Shown in pieces: positions 31,855 through 39,628 of a stretch of DNA of 64,000 nt. The stretch's first letter is position 1. Every line of letters begins with the position of its first letter. A program made the translations under genes and the position numbers. Origin of the DNA: JACQHM01 sp964535215 (GTDB lineage Bacteria > Methylomirabilota > Methylomirabilia > Methylomirabilales > JACQHM01); the NCBI GenBank assembly GCA_964535215.1, contig CAZHST010000005.1, positions 1 through 64,000 on the forward strand, written 5' to 3'. Below the pieces are notes generated by a model. It saw only the letters and a list, made by a program, of their open reading frames with translations, did not search any database and was not told where the DNA came from.

Positions 31855-33234
31855 CTACCTGATGACCCTCCCAAGCACACCGGGGGGAGGCTCGATGCCG
31901 TAGAGCGAGAGAATGGTGGGGGCGAGATCATAGAGCCTCAAGCCCTGAAGCTCTCCCCTGGACTGGGTCATGCCCCTCGGGGAGCGCCTGATGAAGATAC
32001 CGTGCCAGTCGTGGTTCGCATCATCGGGGCCGGTGTCGTTCTCAAAGGTGTAAATGGATTTCAGGCCAACGGCCCCGACGGAGCGCCAGTTCAGATTCCC
32101 GAAGTAGACGATCAGGTCCGGCGGAACCCCCCGACAGGTCCTGTAGAGGTCCTCGGGCCGATAGGCTCTGGAGCCGATGTTCCGGCCGCTGGGGTCCTCG
32201 ATGGCCTCGATCTCGGCGATCAGCTCACTTCGCACCTTCTCATAATCTTCGGGGTCAATTGTGCCCTGCGGCTCCCGCCCCTTGACGTTCAAGAAGAGAC
32301 GGCCGTAGTAGCCTCCATCCCCCCAGGCCTTTGTCCTGGGCCAGTCAATCTCCACCTTGTCAATGGGGGTCTGCCGATCGGGGTAACCCTTCAGGGTCAG
32401 ATACCCCTTCCGGATCAGCCACTCGTTGAAGCAGAGGCCCCCGTCCATCTTCCTGGCCCCATGATCGGAGACGACGAAGACGACCGTGTCCTCCGGGAGG
32501 AGGTGCAAGATCTCCCCCACCTCCCGGTCCACATAACGGTAGTACTCCCGGATGGCCTGCTCGTAAGGGTTCCCGGGCTCGTACTTGGGGTGCTCCGGGT
32601 CCATGTATTTCCAGAACCCATGGTGGATCCGGTCCACCCCCATCTCGACCATCATGAAGAAGTCCCAGGGTTTTGTCTTCAGGAAGTGTCTCGCCACCGC
32701 AAAATGCTTCCCGGTCTTGGTGTAGATCCGTTGCAGGAGGGCCCCCTTGTCCTCGGTCCGGAACCCCTCGACGTCAACGACGTAGCCTTCGGCCACCCGC
32801 TCCACCTCCTCCCTGACCTCCGGCGGATACGTGTAGGGGCGTTCGGTTGAGGGCGTCAGAAAGCAGCCGACCCTGATGCCGTTCACAGGCTTCGGCGGAT
32901 AGGAAGGTGGAACCCCCAGGAGGATGACCTGCTTCCCGGCCCGTCCCAGGAGATCCCAGACGAGGTCCTGATTGATGGCCGAGGCGTTCGCCAGGGTGTA
33001 GCCGTCATACGAGTAGTCCTTCCGGTTCCGGAAACCGTAGATGCCGAACTCACCCGGATCCCGGCCGGACATCATGCAGGCCCAGGCCGGGACGGTGATA
33101 GGAGGGTGGATGCTCAGAAGCCTTCCGTAGCACCCCTCCTCCATCAGTTGCCCAAGGACCGGTAACTCATCCCGCCACTCTTCGAAGACCAGCCGGGGCG
33201 CCGCACAATCCAGACCAATGACAGCAACCCTCAT
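31855..33234 (-). CDS. Alkaline-phosphatase superfamily phosphodiesterase
   Basis: This 459-residue protein belongs to the type I phosphodiesterase/nucleotide pyrophosphatase branch. Metal ligands are visible: Asp in V-I-G-L-D-C, the nucleophile threonine in P-P-I-T-V-P-A-W (about residue 48), D and H in M-G-V-D-R-I-H-H-G-F-W, D-H in V-S-D-H-G-A and a late histidine in N-H-D-W-H-G-I-F. No signal peptide is seen, so it probably acts in the cytoplasm. It follows the sulfurylase gene closely. It could hydrolyse PAPS-related, nucleotide-sugar or lipid phosphodiester substrates; the substrate cannot be read here. Confidence 0.82.
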   Translation of the reverse strand: MRVAVIGLDCAAPRLVFEEWRDELPVLGQLMEEGCYGRLLSIHPPITVPAWACMMSGRDPGEFGIYGFRNRKDYSYDGYTLANASAINQDLVWDLLGRAGKQVILLGVPPSYPPKPVNGIRVGCFLTPSTERPYTYPPEVREEVERVAEGYVVDVEGFRTEDKGALLQRIYTKTGKHFAVARHFLKTKPWDFFMMVEMGVDRIHHGFWKYMDPEHPKYEPGNPYEQAIREYYRYVDREVGEILHLLPEDTVVFVVSDHGARKMDGGLCFNEWLIRKGYLTLKGYPDRQTPIDKVEIDWPRTKAWGDGGYYGRLFLNVKGREPQGTIDPEDYEKVRSELIAEIEAIEDPSGRNIGSRAYRPEDLYRTCRGVPPDLIVYFGNLNWRSVGAVGLKSIYTFENDTGPDDANHDWHGIFIRRSPRGMTQSRGELQGLRLYDLAPTILSLYGIEPPPGVLGRVIR

Positions 33235-33244
33235 AAGCTCTCCT

Positions 33245-34390
33245 CTACTCGACAAGGGGTTGGGGAAATTGCCGGATGACCTGGGCCACTTCGGGGCGGA
33301 TCAGGAGGTCCGCCTCCCCCCCGCCCCGGATGGCGTTCCGGAGCTTGGTTCCGCTGAACTCGATCCGGTCTTCGACCTCATGGGGACAGGTCTTCTCATT
33401 GGCGATCCCCTGGCAGCGGCGGCAATGGAAGAAGGCCGTGAAGAAGAGGGGCGTGATCCCCAGATCCGGGAACTCGTCGAAGATCTCCTGGGCGGCATAG
33501 GGGGGGTAGAAGTTCCCGACGCCGGCATGGTCCCTTCCGACGATGAAGTGGGTGCAGCCGAAGTTCTTCCGGATGATGGCGTGGAAGATGGCCTCCCGGG
33601 GGCCGGCGTAGCGCATCTCCATCTGGAGGATGGCCATGACTGCCCGCTCCTTCAGGTAGTAGTTCTTGAGAAGGGCCTCGTAGGCCGACAGGATGACCTC
33701 GTCCTGAAAGTCGCCTCGCTTCTTCCTGCCGATCACCGGGTTGATGAAGATCCCGTCAACGAAGGTCAAGGCCGTCTTCTGAACATACTCGTGGCCTAAA
33801 TGGGGGACGTTTCTGGTCTGAAAGCCCACCACCGTCCGCCAGCCTTTCGCCTGGAAGAGGACCCGGGTCTCCCGGGGGGTCAGCCGGTAGCGGGCGAAGG
33901 GGGTTGGAGGTTCGGCGATCAGGGTTACCTTCCCGCCCAAGAGGACCTCCTTCATCCCCTGGACCCGGGCCACCCCGGGGTGAGAGGGGTCCGAAGTCCC
34001 AAAGACCTGCACCGCCAGCTCCTCCTTGTCATACCGGCACCGCTCCTGGACCTGAAGGAGGCCGATCGGCATCCCCTGAAAGACAAGGGCCACCTCCCTC
34101 CCCTCTTGGAGGCCCTCCGCCTCTTTCTCGCTGACATCGAGAACGATGGGGATCGTCCAGGGGAGGCCGTTCGCCAGCCGGCGGTGGGTCAGGACCTCCA
34201 GGAAATCATGTTTCCGCATGAAGCCTTCTAACGGGGAGAAGACGCCGGTGGCGATGTTCTCCACCTCCCGGGCCTTCTCCTCCGAGAGGGAAAGGGCCGG
34301 TAGCGTCGCGGCCCACCTCCTCGCCTCCTCCTGTTCCTCCTCGGGGAGGACCCGGTAGATCAGCCGTCCACCATGAGGTTTCGGTAACAT
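33245..34390 (-). CDS. sat: ATP sulfurylase (sulfate adenylyltransferase)
   Basis: The enzyme makes APS from sulfate and ATP. The 381-residue single-chain type shows F-Q-T-R-N-V-P-H-L-G-H-E (the Q-x-R-N and H-x-x-H ATP-binding motifs near 185), V-G-R-D-H-A-G-V-G and a zinc-binding C-R-R-C-x10-C-P-H segment. No APS kinase domain is fused; that activity is encoded by the next gene upstream (34418). The two with the sugar epimerase and phosphodiesterase suggest APS/PAPS for sulfation or assimilation rather than dissimilatory use, as no aprAB or dsr genes are in view. Confidence 0.93.
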   Translation of the reverse strand: MLPKPHGGRLIYRVLPEEEQEEARRWAATLPALSLSEEKAREVENIATGVFSPLEGFMRKHDFLEVLTHRRLANGLPWTIPIVLDVSEKEAEGLQEGREVALVFQGMPIGLLQVQERCRYDKEELAVQVFGTSDPSHPGVARVQGMKEVLLGGKVTLIAEPPTPFARYRLTPRETRVLFQAKGWRTVVGFQTRNVPHLGHEYVQKTALTFVDGIFINPVIGRKKRGDFQDEVILSAYEALLKNYYLKERAVMAILQMEMRYAGPREAIFHAIIRKNFGCTHFIVGRDHAGVGNFYPPYAAQEIFDEFPDLGITPLFFTAFFHCRRCQGIANEKTCPHEVEDRIEFSGTKLRNAIRGGGEADLLIRPEVAQVIRQFPQPLVE

Positions 34391-34417
34391 GTCCCTTCCC
34401 TTCTTCCTAAGGTGGGG

Positions 34418-35038
34418 TCAGTCCAGGTAGCCCAGGCTCTTCAGCCTTGCCAGGATCCGGGCCTCCTCCTCGGGCGGCAGCCGCTCCGGCTCTTCCGGGA
34501 GATAACCCAAGGCCCGGAGCGTCGTCAGGATCCTGGCCAGGCTCTCCCCGGGGGTTTCCCGATCGGTCTCGACGACCACCTCCGGGGTCAGAGGCGGCTC
34601 GTAGGGGTCGGAGATCCCGGTGAAGTTTGGGATCTCCCCGGTCAGGGCCTTCCGGTAGAGCCCTTTCACATCGCGCCGGATACACTCCTCCAGCGCGCAG
34701 GACACGTAGACCTCGACAAAGTTCCCGATTTCGGCCCTAGCCTCCTCCCGGATGGCCCGGTAGGGGGAGATGGCCGAGACGATGGCGACGGCCCCAACGC
34801 GGGTCAGGAGCTTTGCAACGTAGCTGATCCTCCTGATGTTCTCGTCCCGGTCCTCCTTGGAGAACCCCAATCCCTTCGTGAGGCGTTTCCTCACCTCGTC
34901 ACCGTCCAGGAGCTCCACCGGATACCCCATCTCGCTAAGCTTCTGCTGGAGAAGGGAGGCCAGGGTGCTCTTCCCGGAGCTGGGAAGGCCTGTGAACCAC
35001 ACCGTGAACCCCTTCGACCTCCTCGACTGCTGATCCAT
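34418..35038 (-). CDS. cysC: Adenylyl-sulfate kinase with C-terminal LGYL repeat
   Basis: APS kinase phosphorylates APS to PAPS. The 206-residue protein has the P-loop G-L-P-S-S-G-K-S-T, D-G-D-E-V-R, L-G-F-S-K-E-D-R-D-E-N, S-A-I-S-P-Y-R and F-V-E-V-Y-V-S-C. It ends about 30 residues later than minimal kinases; the tail carries two copies of a unit reading A-R-I-L-x-x-L-R/K-x-L-G-Y-L (around 169-181 and 194-205), joined by a short Pro/Glu linker. L-x-x-L-G-Y-L ends are also seen in sulfatase-type proteins. Start ATG 35038 with GGAGGAAAGGG. Confidence 0.93.
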   Translation of the reverse strand: MDQQSRRSKGFTVWFTGLPSSGKSTLASLLQQKLSEMGYPVELLDGDEVRKRLTKGLGFSKEDRDENIRRISYVAKLLTRVGAVAIVSAISPYRAIREEARAEIGNFVEVYVSCALEECIRRDVKGLYRKALTGEIPNFTGISDPYEPPLTPEVVVETDRETPGESLARILTTLRALGYLPEEPERLPPEEEARILARLKSLGYLD

Positions 35039-35089
35039 CCCTTTCCTCCCCCTGGGAGACCGACCCCATCCCAACCCCTAACAAGACGA

Positions 35090-36049
35090 TTAGGCAGGGA
35101 CCTTCCGGAACCAGGCGACCGTTCTCTTCAAGCCTTCCTCTAACCTGACACGGGGCGTCCAGCCCAGGACGCGCTCGGCCCTCCGGCAGTCCAGGACGCT
35201 TCGGCGCAGCTCCCCCAGCCTCGGAGGTCCGTGGAGGGGATTGCCCTGAGTACCCATCGTGTCCATCAGGAGCTTTAAAAGCCCGTTTACCGAGGTCTCC
35301 AGGCCCGTTCCGATATTGAACGCCCAAAGGGTTCCCGGACGCCGGTCGTCGGTCTCCAGCAGGGCCTTCAAGGCCAGAAGGTTCGCTTCAACCACATCGG
35401 CGACGTAGACGAAATCGCGGGTCTGCTCCCCATCCCCGTAGACGACTGGCGGCTCCTTTTGAAGAAGCCGTTGGATGAAGATCGCCACCACCCCTGCCTC
35501 CCCATGGGGATCCTGGCGGGGGCCATAGACGTTGGCATAGCGGAGGCTGATGGACCGGATGGCGGAGATCTGCCCGTAGACGTGGAGGTACTGCTCGACG
35601 GAGAGCTTCGCTGCCCCGTAGGGGCTGGCCGGCCGGAGCGGCTGGTCCTCCTCGGCCGGTCCCCCATCCGGCTCCCCGTAAATGGCCCCCCCCGAGGAGG
35701 CAAAGATGATGTGCCTGATGCCAAACTTCCGGCAGGCCTCCAGGAGGTTCAGGCTGCCAAGGATATTGACACGAGCGTCAAAGAGGGGATCGGCCACGGA
35801 GCGACGGACATCCATCTGGGCAGCGTGGTGGTTCACCACGTCCGGTCGCTCCCGGCGAAACACCTCCTCGAGGTTGGGGGAGGTAATGTCCACCTGGTAG
35901 AAGGTGGCCCGGGGGTTCAGGTTGTCGAGCTTGCCGGAGGAGAGGTCATCCACGACGACGACCTCATGTCCCTCCTGGAGGAAGGCATCCACCACATGGG
36001 ATCCGATAAAGCCGGCCCCCCCGGTCACAAGAATCTTCAGCACCCTCAT
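35090..36049 (-). CDS. NAD-dependent sugar epimerase/dehydratase (UDP-glucose 4-epimerase type)
   Basis: This 319-residue extended short-chain dehydrogenase has V-T-G-G-A-G-F-I-G-S-H at the N terminus, S-S-G-G-A-I-Y-G-E (the serine), and the Y-x-x-x-K pair in S-P-Y-G-A-A-K-L-S-V-E-Q-Y. The family interconverts UDP-glucose/galactose or their acids. It is the first gene of the sulfate-activation run and presumably supplies a sugar donor for glycan synthesis. Start: ATG 36049 (TTG two codons earlier is possible); the ribosome site is weak. Confidence 0.85.
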   Translation of the reverse strand: MRVLKILVTGGAGFIGSHVVDAFLQEGHEVVVVDDLSSGKLDNLNPRATFYQVDITSPNLEEVFRRERPDVVNHHAAQMDVRRSVADPLFDARVNILGSLNLLEACRKFGIRHIIFASSGGAIYGEPDGGPAEEDQPLRPASPYGAAKLSVEQYLHVYGQISAIRSISLRYANVYGPRQDPHGEAGVVAIFIQRLLQKEPPVVYGDGEQTRDFVYVADVVEANLLALKALLETDDRRPGTLWAFNIGTGLETSVNGLLKLLMDTMGTQGNPLHGPPRLGELRRSVLDCRRAERVLGWTPRVRLEEGLKRTVAWFRKVPA

Positions 36050-36102
36050 GATCAATGCGGGAAAGAAGACACCGAAAGCCCCTTCCGAAGAGTACGCTGG
36101 GA

Positions 36103-36132
36103 GTTTTAGCTGAAATCACGCTCTCCTGTCAA
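36103..36132 (-). promoter_or_regulatory. Sigma70 promoter of the epimerase-cysC-sat operon
   Basis: Minus strand TTGACA (36132-36127), 18-base spacer, TAAAAC (36108-36103). A hairpin GGTGTG/CACACC lies just upstream between this gene and the glycosyltransferase. Confidence 0.5.
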
Positions 36133-36190
36133 GGGAAATGTCAGGGTGTGACGGGTGACACACCGCCGGACGATGGGGCATGAACCCTGC

Positions 36191-36883
36191 CTAGTCGAAG
36201 AGCCGGAACCTGAGAAGGTGGTAAAGGGCGGCGACCCCATCCCTCCAGGTGATCTTCTTCCCCTCCTCGTAGGTCCGACCGAAGTAGGAGATTGGCACCT
36301 CATAGATCCGACACCTCTGCTTGGCCACCTTGACCGTCACCTCCGGTTCAAAGCCGAACCGGTTGGAGGTCAGATGCATCCGCTTCAGGACCTCGGTCCG
36401 GAAGACCTTGTATCCCACCTCCATGTCGCTCAGGTTCAGGTTCGTCAGCACGTTGCAGAGGGTGGTCACGAGCCAGTTGCCTACGGCGTGCCAGAAGTAG
36501 AGGACCCGATGGGGCCCGCCGTGGAACCGGTTGCCGAAGACCACATCGGCCCGTCCTTCGAGGATCGGGGCGAGGAGCCGGGGATAGTCCCGGGGGTCAT
36601 ACTCGAGGTCGGCATCCTGGATGATCACCACATCCCCCGTCACCTGGTAAAGGGCGGCCCTGATGGCCGCCCCCTTTCCCTGGTTCTTTCGCTGGAAGAT
36701 GACCTTGATTTCAGGGTAGGCCTCGGCCAACCCCTTAAGGAGCTCAGGGGTCCTGTCGGTGGAGCCGTCATCCACCACGATCAGCTCCTTGGGGAGGCCG
36801 AGGTCTACCGCCATGACCTGGCGGACGATCTCCTCAATCGTCCGCTCCTCATTAAAGGCAGGGATGATGATCGAGAGCTTCAC
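36191..36883 (-). CDS. Family 2 glycosyltransferase (polyprenyl-phosphate type)
   Basis: This 230-residue GT-A enzyme starts at GTG and has S-I-I-I-P-A-F-N-E-E-R-T-I-E, V-D-D-G-S-T-D-R-T, N-Q-G-K-G-A-A-I-R and the D-A-D-L-E-Y-D-P-R-D metal motif. The pattern M-E-V-G-Y-K-V-F-R and absence of membrane helices are typical of dolichol/polyprenol-phosphate mannose or glucose synthases that load a sugar onto a lipid carrier. Its neighbours in the locus (epimerase, sulfate activation, NusG-like factor) fit surface-glycan assembly. Confidence 0.85.
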   Translation of the reverse strand: MKLSIIIPAFNEERTIEEIVRQVMAVDLGLPKELIVVDDGSTDRTPELLKGLAEAYPEIKVIFQRKNQGKGAAIRAALYQVTGDVVIIQDADLEYDPRDYPRLLAPILEGRADVVFGNRFHGGPHRVLYFWHAVGNWLVTTLCNVLTNLNLSDMEVGYKVFRTEVLKRMHLTSNRFGFEPEVTVKVAKQRCRIYEVPISYFGRTYEEGKKITWRDGVAALYHLLRFRLFD

Positions 36884-36906
36884 CGATACCCTTTGAAACG
36901 TCCTTG

Positions 36907-37686
36907 CTAGATCCGGCCAACCTGCTCCAGGGCCTTCAGGATCGAACGCTTTCGCCGGATCTCCCTTGCCATCGCCTTCTCCCGCTCGTCCAGTTGCCTG
37001 GCGACCTTCAGGACCTCAGCGGCCTGCTCCCGGGGGACGACGACGATCCCGTCCACATCCCCGACGATGAGATCCCCCGGCCGGATCTGGACACCACTGA
37101 TCACAACGGGCAGTTGCTTGCCAACCGTCTCGTAGCGCCCGACCGAGGTGGAGGGGGTGATGCCCCTCGAGAAGACCGGGAAGCGCACCTCCTGGATCTC
37201 CCGGATGTCCCGGACCGCGCCATCGAGCACGGCCCCCTCCAGACCCCGGAGACTGGCCGCCGTCGCCATCAACCCGCCCATAGCCGTGATGTCCGCCCCA
37301 TCCTTCCCCTCCATCACGATGACCAGGACACTCCCCGGTTCAGCCGTATCAATCAGCTCCAGGGAATGCATGGGGGGAACGGCTTTCGTGGTCGGACGGG
37401 CTAAAACGGTCACCGCCGGGCCGACGATCTTGGCGGGGAAGAGGGGACGGATCTCATGGGACAGGAAGCCTCGTTTCCCGGTGACCCGATCCACCGCATC
37501 CGAGACCTCCCCGGTGTTTAACTGCCGGAACCCGATCACCAGCTCCTGCAACTCCCCGGCCATCCCCTCCCGGTCAGGTTCGGCCGGGAGGTGGACCGGG
37601 GTCAGCCAGATGAAAACGGCCAACCCAAAACCGAGCAGCATGAACCCGCTGATGAAAGCTTTCCACCCTTGCCTCTTGGTCATCAT
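36907..37686 (-). CDS. RraA-like protein with N-terminal membrane anchor
   Basis: This 259-residue protein starts at ATG 37686 behind GGGAGGGG. A basic stretch and a hydrophobic helix (about residues 9-28) precede the RraA domain. Core motifs are G-P-A-V-T-V, M-E-G-K-D-G-A-D-I-T-A-M-G-G-L, A-V-L-D-G-A-V-R-D (where R-D is the metal/oxaloacetate site of class II HMG aldolases) and G-D-L-I-V-G-D-V-D-G-I-V-V-V-P. The family includes 4-hydroxy-4-methyl-2-oxoglutarate aldolases and RNase E inhibitors; without RNase E context an aldolase-like enzyme is more likely. The membrane segment is not usual in the family. Confidence 0.75.
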   Translation of the reverse strand: MMTKRQGWKAFISGFMLLGFGLAVFIWLTPVHLPAEPDREGMAGELQELVIGFRQLNTGEVSDAVDRVTGKRGFLSHEIRPLFPAKIVGPAVTVLARPTTKAVPPMHSLELIDTAEPGSVLVIVMEGKDGADITAMGGLMATAASLRGLEGAVLDGAVRDIREIQEVRFPVFSRGITPSTSVGRYETVGKQLPVVISGVQIRPGDLIVGDVDGIVVVPREQAAEVLKVARQLDEREKAMAREIRRKRSILKALEQVGRI

Positions 37687-37755
37687 AGCCCCTCCCTTTC
37701 TTTTAGATTCCCACACGGTTCTCATCCCTCGGTTCTTGCTCGCTGGAGTGACCCT

Positions 37756-37784
37756 ATGGTAATGCCCTCCGGCGTGAGTGTCAA
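37756..37784 (-). promoter_or_regulatory. Sigma70 promoter of the RraA-like gene
   Basis: Minus strand TTGACA (37784-37779), 17-base spacer, TACCAT (37761-37756), 70 bases before the start codon. Confidence 0.55.
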
Positions 37785-37860
37785 CCTCCCCGACATGGGT
37801 GTTTAGTTACGGAAGGACCCACGGTGGGCTGCAAGACAGGAAGGGAACGAAGGGATTTGG

Positions 37861-37936
37861 TGGTGGCCCCAACGGGAGTCGAACCCGTGTTTTAGCCTTG
37901 AGAGGGCTACGTCCTAGGCCACTAGACGATGGGGCC
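37861..37936 (-). tRNA. tRNA-Glu(CTC)
   Basis: The 76-nt minus-strand cloverleaf includes an encoded CCA (37863-37861). Acceptor GGCCCCA pairs with TGGGGCC, the anticodon stem TAGCC/GGCTA encloses loop CTCTCAA with anticodon CTC (+ coordinates 37902-37900), and the T arm carries GGTTCGA. It reads GAG. It is monocistronic with its own promoter. Confidence 0.95.
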
Positions 37937-37955
37937 ATCAGGGGAAACTGGTATG

Positions 37956-37984
37956 CATATACCGTGTTTGGCTTGAGAAGTCAA
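37956..37984 (-). promoter_or_regulatory. Promoter of tRNA-Glu
   Basis: Minus strand TTGACT (37984-37979), 17-base spacer, TATATG (37961-37956), 20 bases before the mature tRNA. Confidence 0.65.
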
Positions 37985-37995
37985 GCCCCCTCGGC

Positions 37996-38925
37996 TTACA
38001 CCTTTGCAAAAAGGGCGAGGACTTCTCCGGCCAAGCGGATCTTGTCCTCCAGGCTCTTCATCACCGTGTTTGTGACGCTGGTCTTGATCCCAAGGGCCTC
38101 GATGGCTCCCTGGCTTGTCGCATCCTGATGGTCAACCACGAGCAGATCCAGAAAGTCCTGATAGAACCGGGCGATCTGGACAGGGGAGGCTTCGAACCCC
38201 AAGTCCCTGAGCATCTTATCCGTTGGCCCTTTGAGCGAGACCCCCCCCACCACCGGGCTGACGGCCACCACCAGCCCCTTCGCTTCCTTGAGGGCCTCCC
38301 GGATGCCAGGGATGGCCAGGATGGGACCGATGCTGATCAAGGGGTTACTGGGACAGATCACGATCCCTTGGGCTTCTTGCAGGGCTTCGAGAACCCCGGG
38401 GGCCGGCTTCGCCGCCTCAGCCCCTTGGAAGAGGATCCCCTTCACCTTTGGCCTTGCCCGGTCCCGCACCAGGTACTCCTGGACATGGATGAACCCTTGC
38501 TCGGTCCGGATCATCGTGGGGACCGGCTCGTCGCTCATGGGGAGGATCCTCGCCTGGACCCCCCAGGCCTTCCGGATGGCGTCCGTGACTTGAGAAAGTG
38601 GCACCCCGGCCCTCCGCAACGCGGTCCGATGGAGATGGGTGGCCAGATCCCGGTCTCCCAGGTGAAACCAGGTCTCCCGGCCGTAGCGCCCTAAGATCTC
38701 CAAGGCGGCGAAGCTGTCCCCTCGGATCCCCCAGCCGGTCTTCTCCTCAACGACCCCGGCCAGGGTATAGGTCACGATATCGAGGTCCGGGGAGATGAGA
38801 AGGCCGTGGAGCTCAAAGTCGTCGCCGGTGTTGACGATGATGGTCAAGGTCCCAGGGTCACTGACCCGGGTGAGGCCGAGGAGGAGCTTGGCAGCCCCGA
38901 CCCCCCCCGCTAACGCGGCGATCAT
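37996..38925 (-). CDS. cofD: CofD 2-phospho-L-lactate transferase (F420)
   Basis: CofD joins the lactyl-phospho moiety to FO, giving F420-0. The 309-residue protein has the family N terminus with A-L-A-G-G-V-G-A-A-K-L-L-x-G-L and I-V-N-T-G-D-D-F, G-D-R-D-L-A-T-H-L-H-R-T, and I-I-C-P/C-P-S-N-P-L-I-S-I-G-P. It is the last gene of the F420 operon and overlaps the NADP reductase by ATGA. Together with cofC/E/G/H it completes F420 synthesis from FO. Confidence 0.93.
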   Translation of the reverse strand: MIAALAGGVGAAKLLLGLTRVSDPGTLTIIVNTGDDFELHGLLISPDLDIVTYTLAGVVEEKTGWGIRGDSFAALEILGRYGRETWFHLGDRDLATHLHRTALRRAGVPLSQVTDAIRKAWGVQARILPMSDEPVPTMIRTEQGFIHVQEYLVRDRARPKVKGILFQGAEAAKPAPGVLEALQEAQGIVICPSNPLISIGPILAIPGIREALKEAKGLVVAVSPVVGGVSLKGPTDKMLRDLGFEASPVQIARFYQDFLDLLVVDHQDATSQGAIEALGIKTSVTNTVMKSLEDKIRLAGEVLALFAKV

Positions 38926-39620
38926 GGCTCCCTCCTCGGGAGGAGAGCCTCGGGCAGCCCGGTAATCCGAAGGCCCGCTCGACGGACGCCGTAGCGGATG
39001 TTCAGCCCGATCAAGAGCACGGCGAGTTGCTCCACGATCCTAGCATTCTCCAGAGGGCCCCCGTCCAGGTACCGGGCCCCAGGGATCAGCTCGACGAGGG
39101 GCTTCAGGGCCTCCTTGGCCTCCTTCTGATCCCCACAGACGATGACATCGCTCTCGACAGGATGGGCCAGGTCCTGAAGGGCCTCGGCCGCAACGGTCTG
39201 AAAGGCCGAGAGGACTGGGACGCCCGGGAGGAGCTCGGCCACCTGCTCCGCCGCCGAGCCGGCCCAGAGCCCGATGGTCCGGGTGGGCCTCCCCCCCAGG
39301 GCCGCCGCCGTCGGAACGGTGGTATCAACCACGATCGTGGGAGGGGACAGGACCGGCTTCAACCCCTTTACGATAGGGATCTGGGCCGCCAAAGGGACGG
39401 CCAGGACGACCAACCCGGCTTGGGCCGCCGCCTCCCGGTTCTCGAAGCCCTGGACGCTGGCGCTGGCTCCGACAATTTCCCGGATCTTCAAAGCGGCTGC
39501 CTCGGCCTTTTCCTTCTGCCGGGAGCCGATGCGGATGACCTCCCCCCCCTTCGCCCAGCGGAGGGCCAGACCCAGCCCGATCTCCCCGGTGCCCCCGATG
39601 ATGGCAATCCTCCGATCCAT
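38922..39620 (-). CDS. npdG: F420H2:NADP oxidoreductase-type protein (NpdG)
   Basis: This 232-residue Rossmann protein begins I-A-I-I-G-G-T-G-E-I-G-L-G-L-A and has the NADP-binding G-S-R-Q loop, L-A-V-P-L-A-A-Q and the Fno-type C-terminal segment G-L-N-I-R-Y-G. It exchanges hydride between F420 and NADP. It overlaps cofD by 4 bases and lies in the F420 operon, so it likely recycles the cofactor. Confidence 0.9.
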   Translation of the reverse strand: MDRRIAIIGGTGEIGLGLALRWAKGGEVIRIGSRQKEKAEAAALKIREIVGASASVQGFENREAAAQAGLVVLAVPLAAQIPIVKGLKPVLSPPTIVVDTTVPTAAALGGRPTRTIGLWAGSAAEQVAELLPGVPVLSAFQTVAAEALQDLAHPVESDVIVCGDQKEAKEALKPLVELIPGARYLDGGPLENARIVEQLAVLLIGLNIRYGVRRAGLRITGLPEALLPRREP

Positions 39621-39628
39621 TCCCCCCT

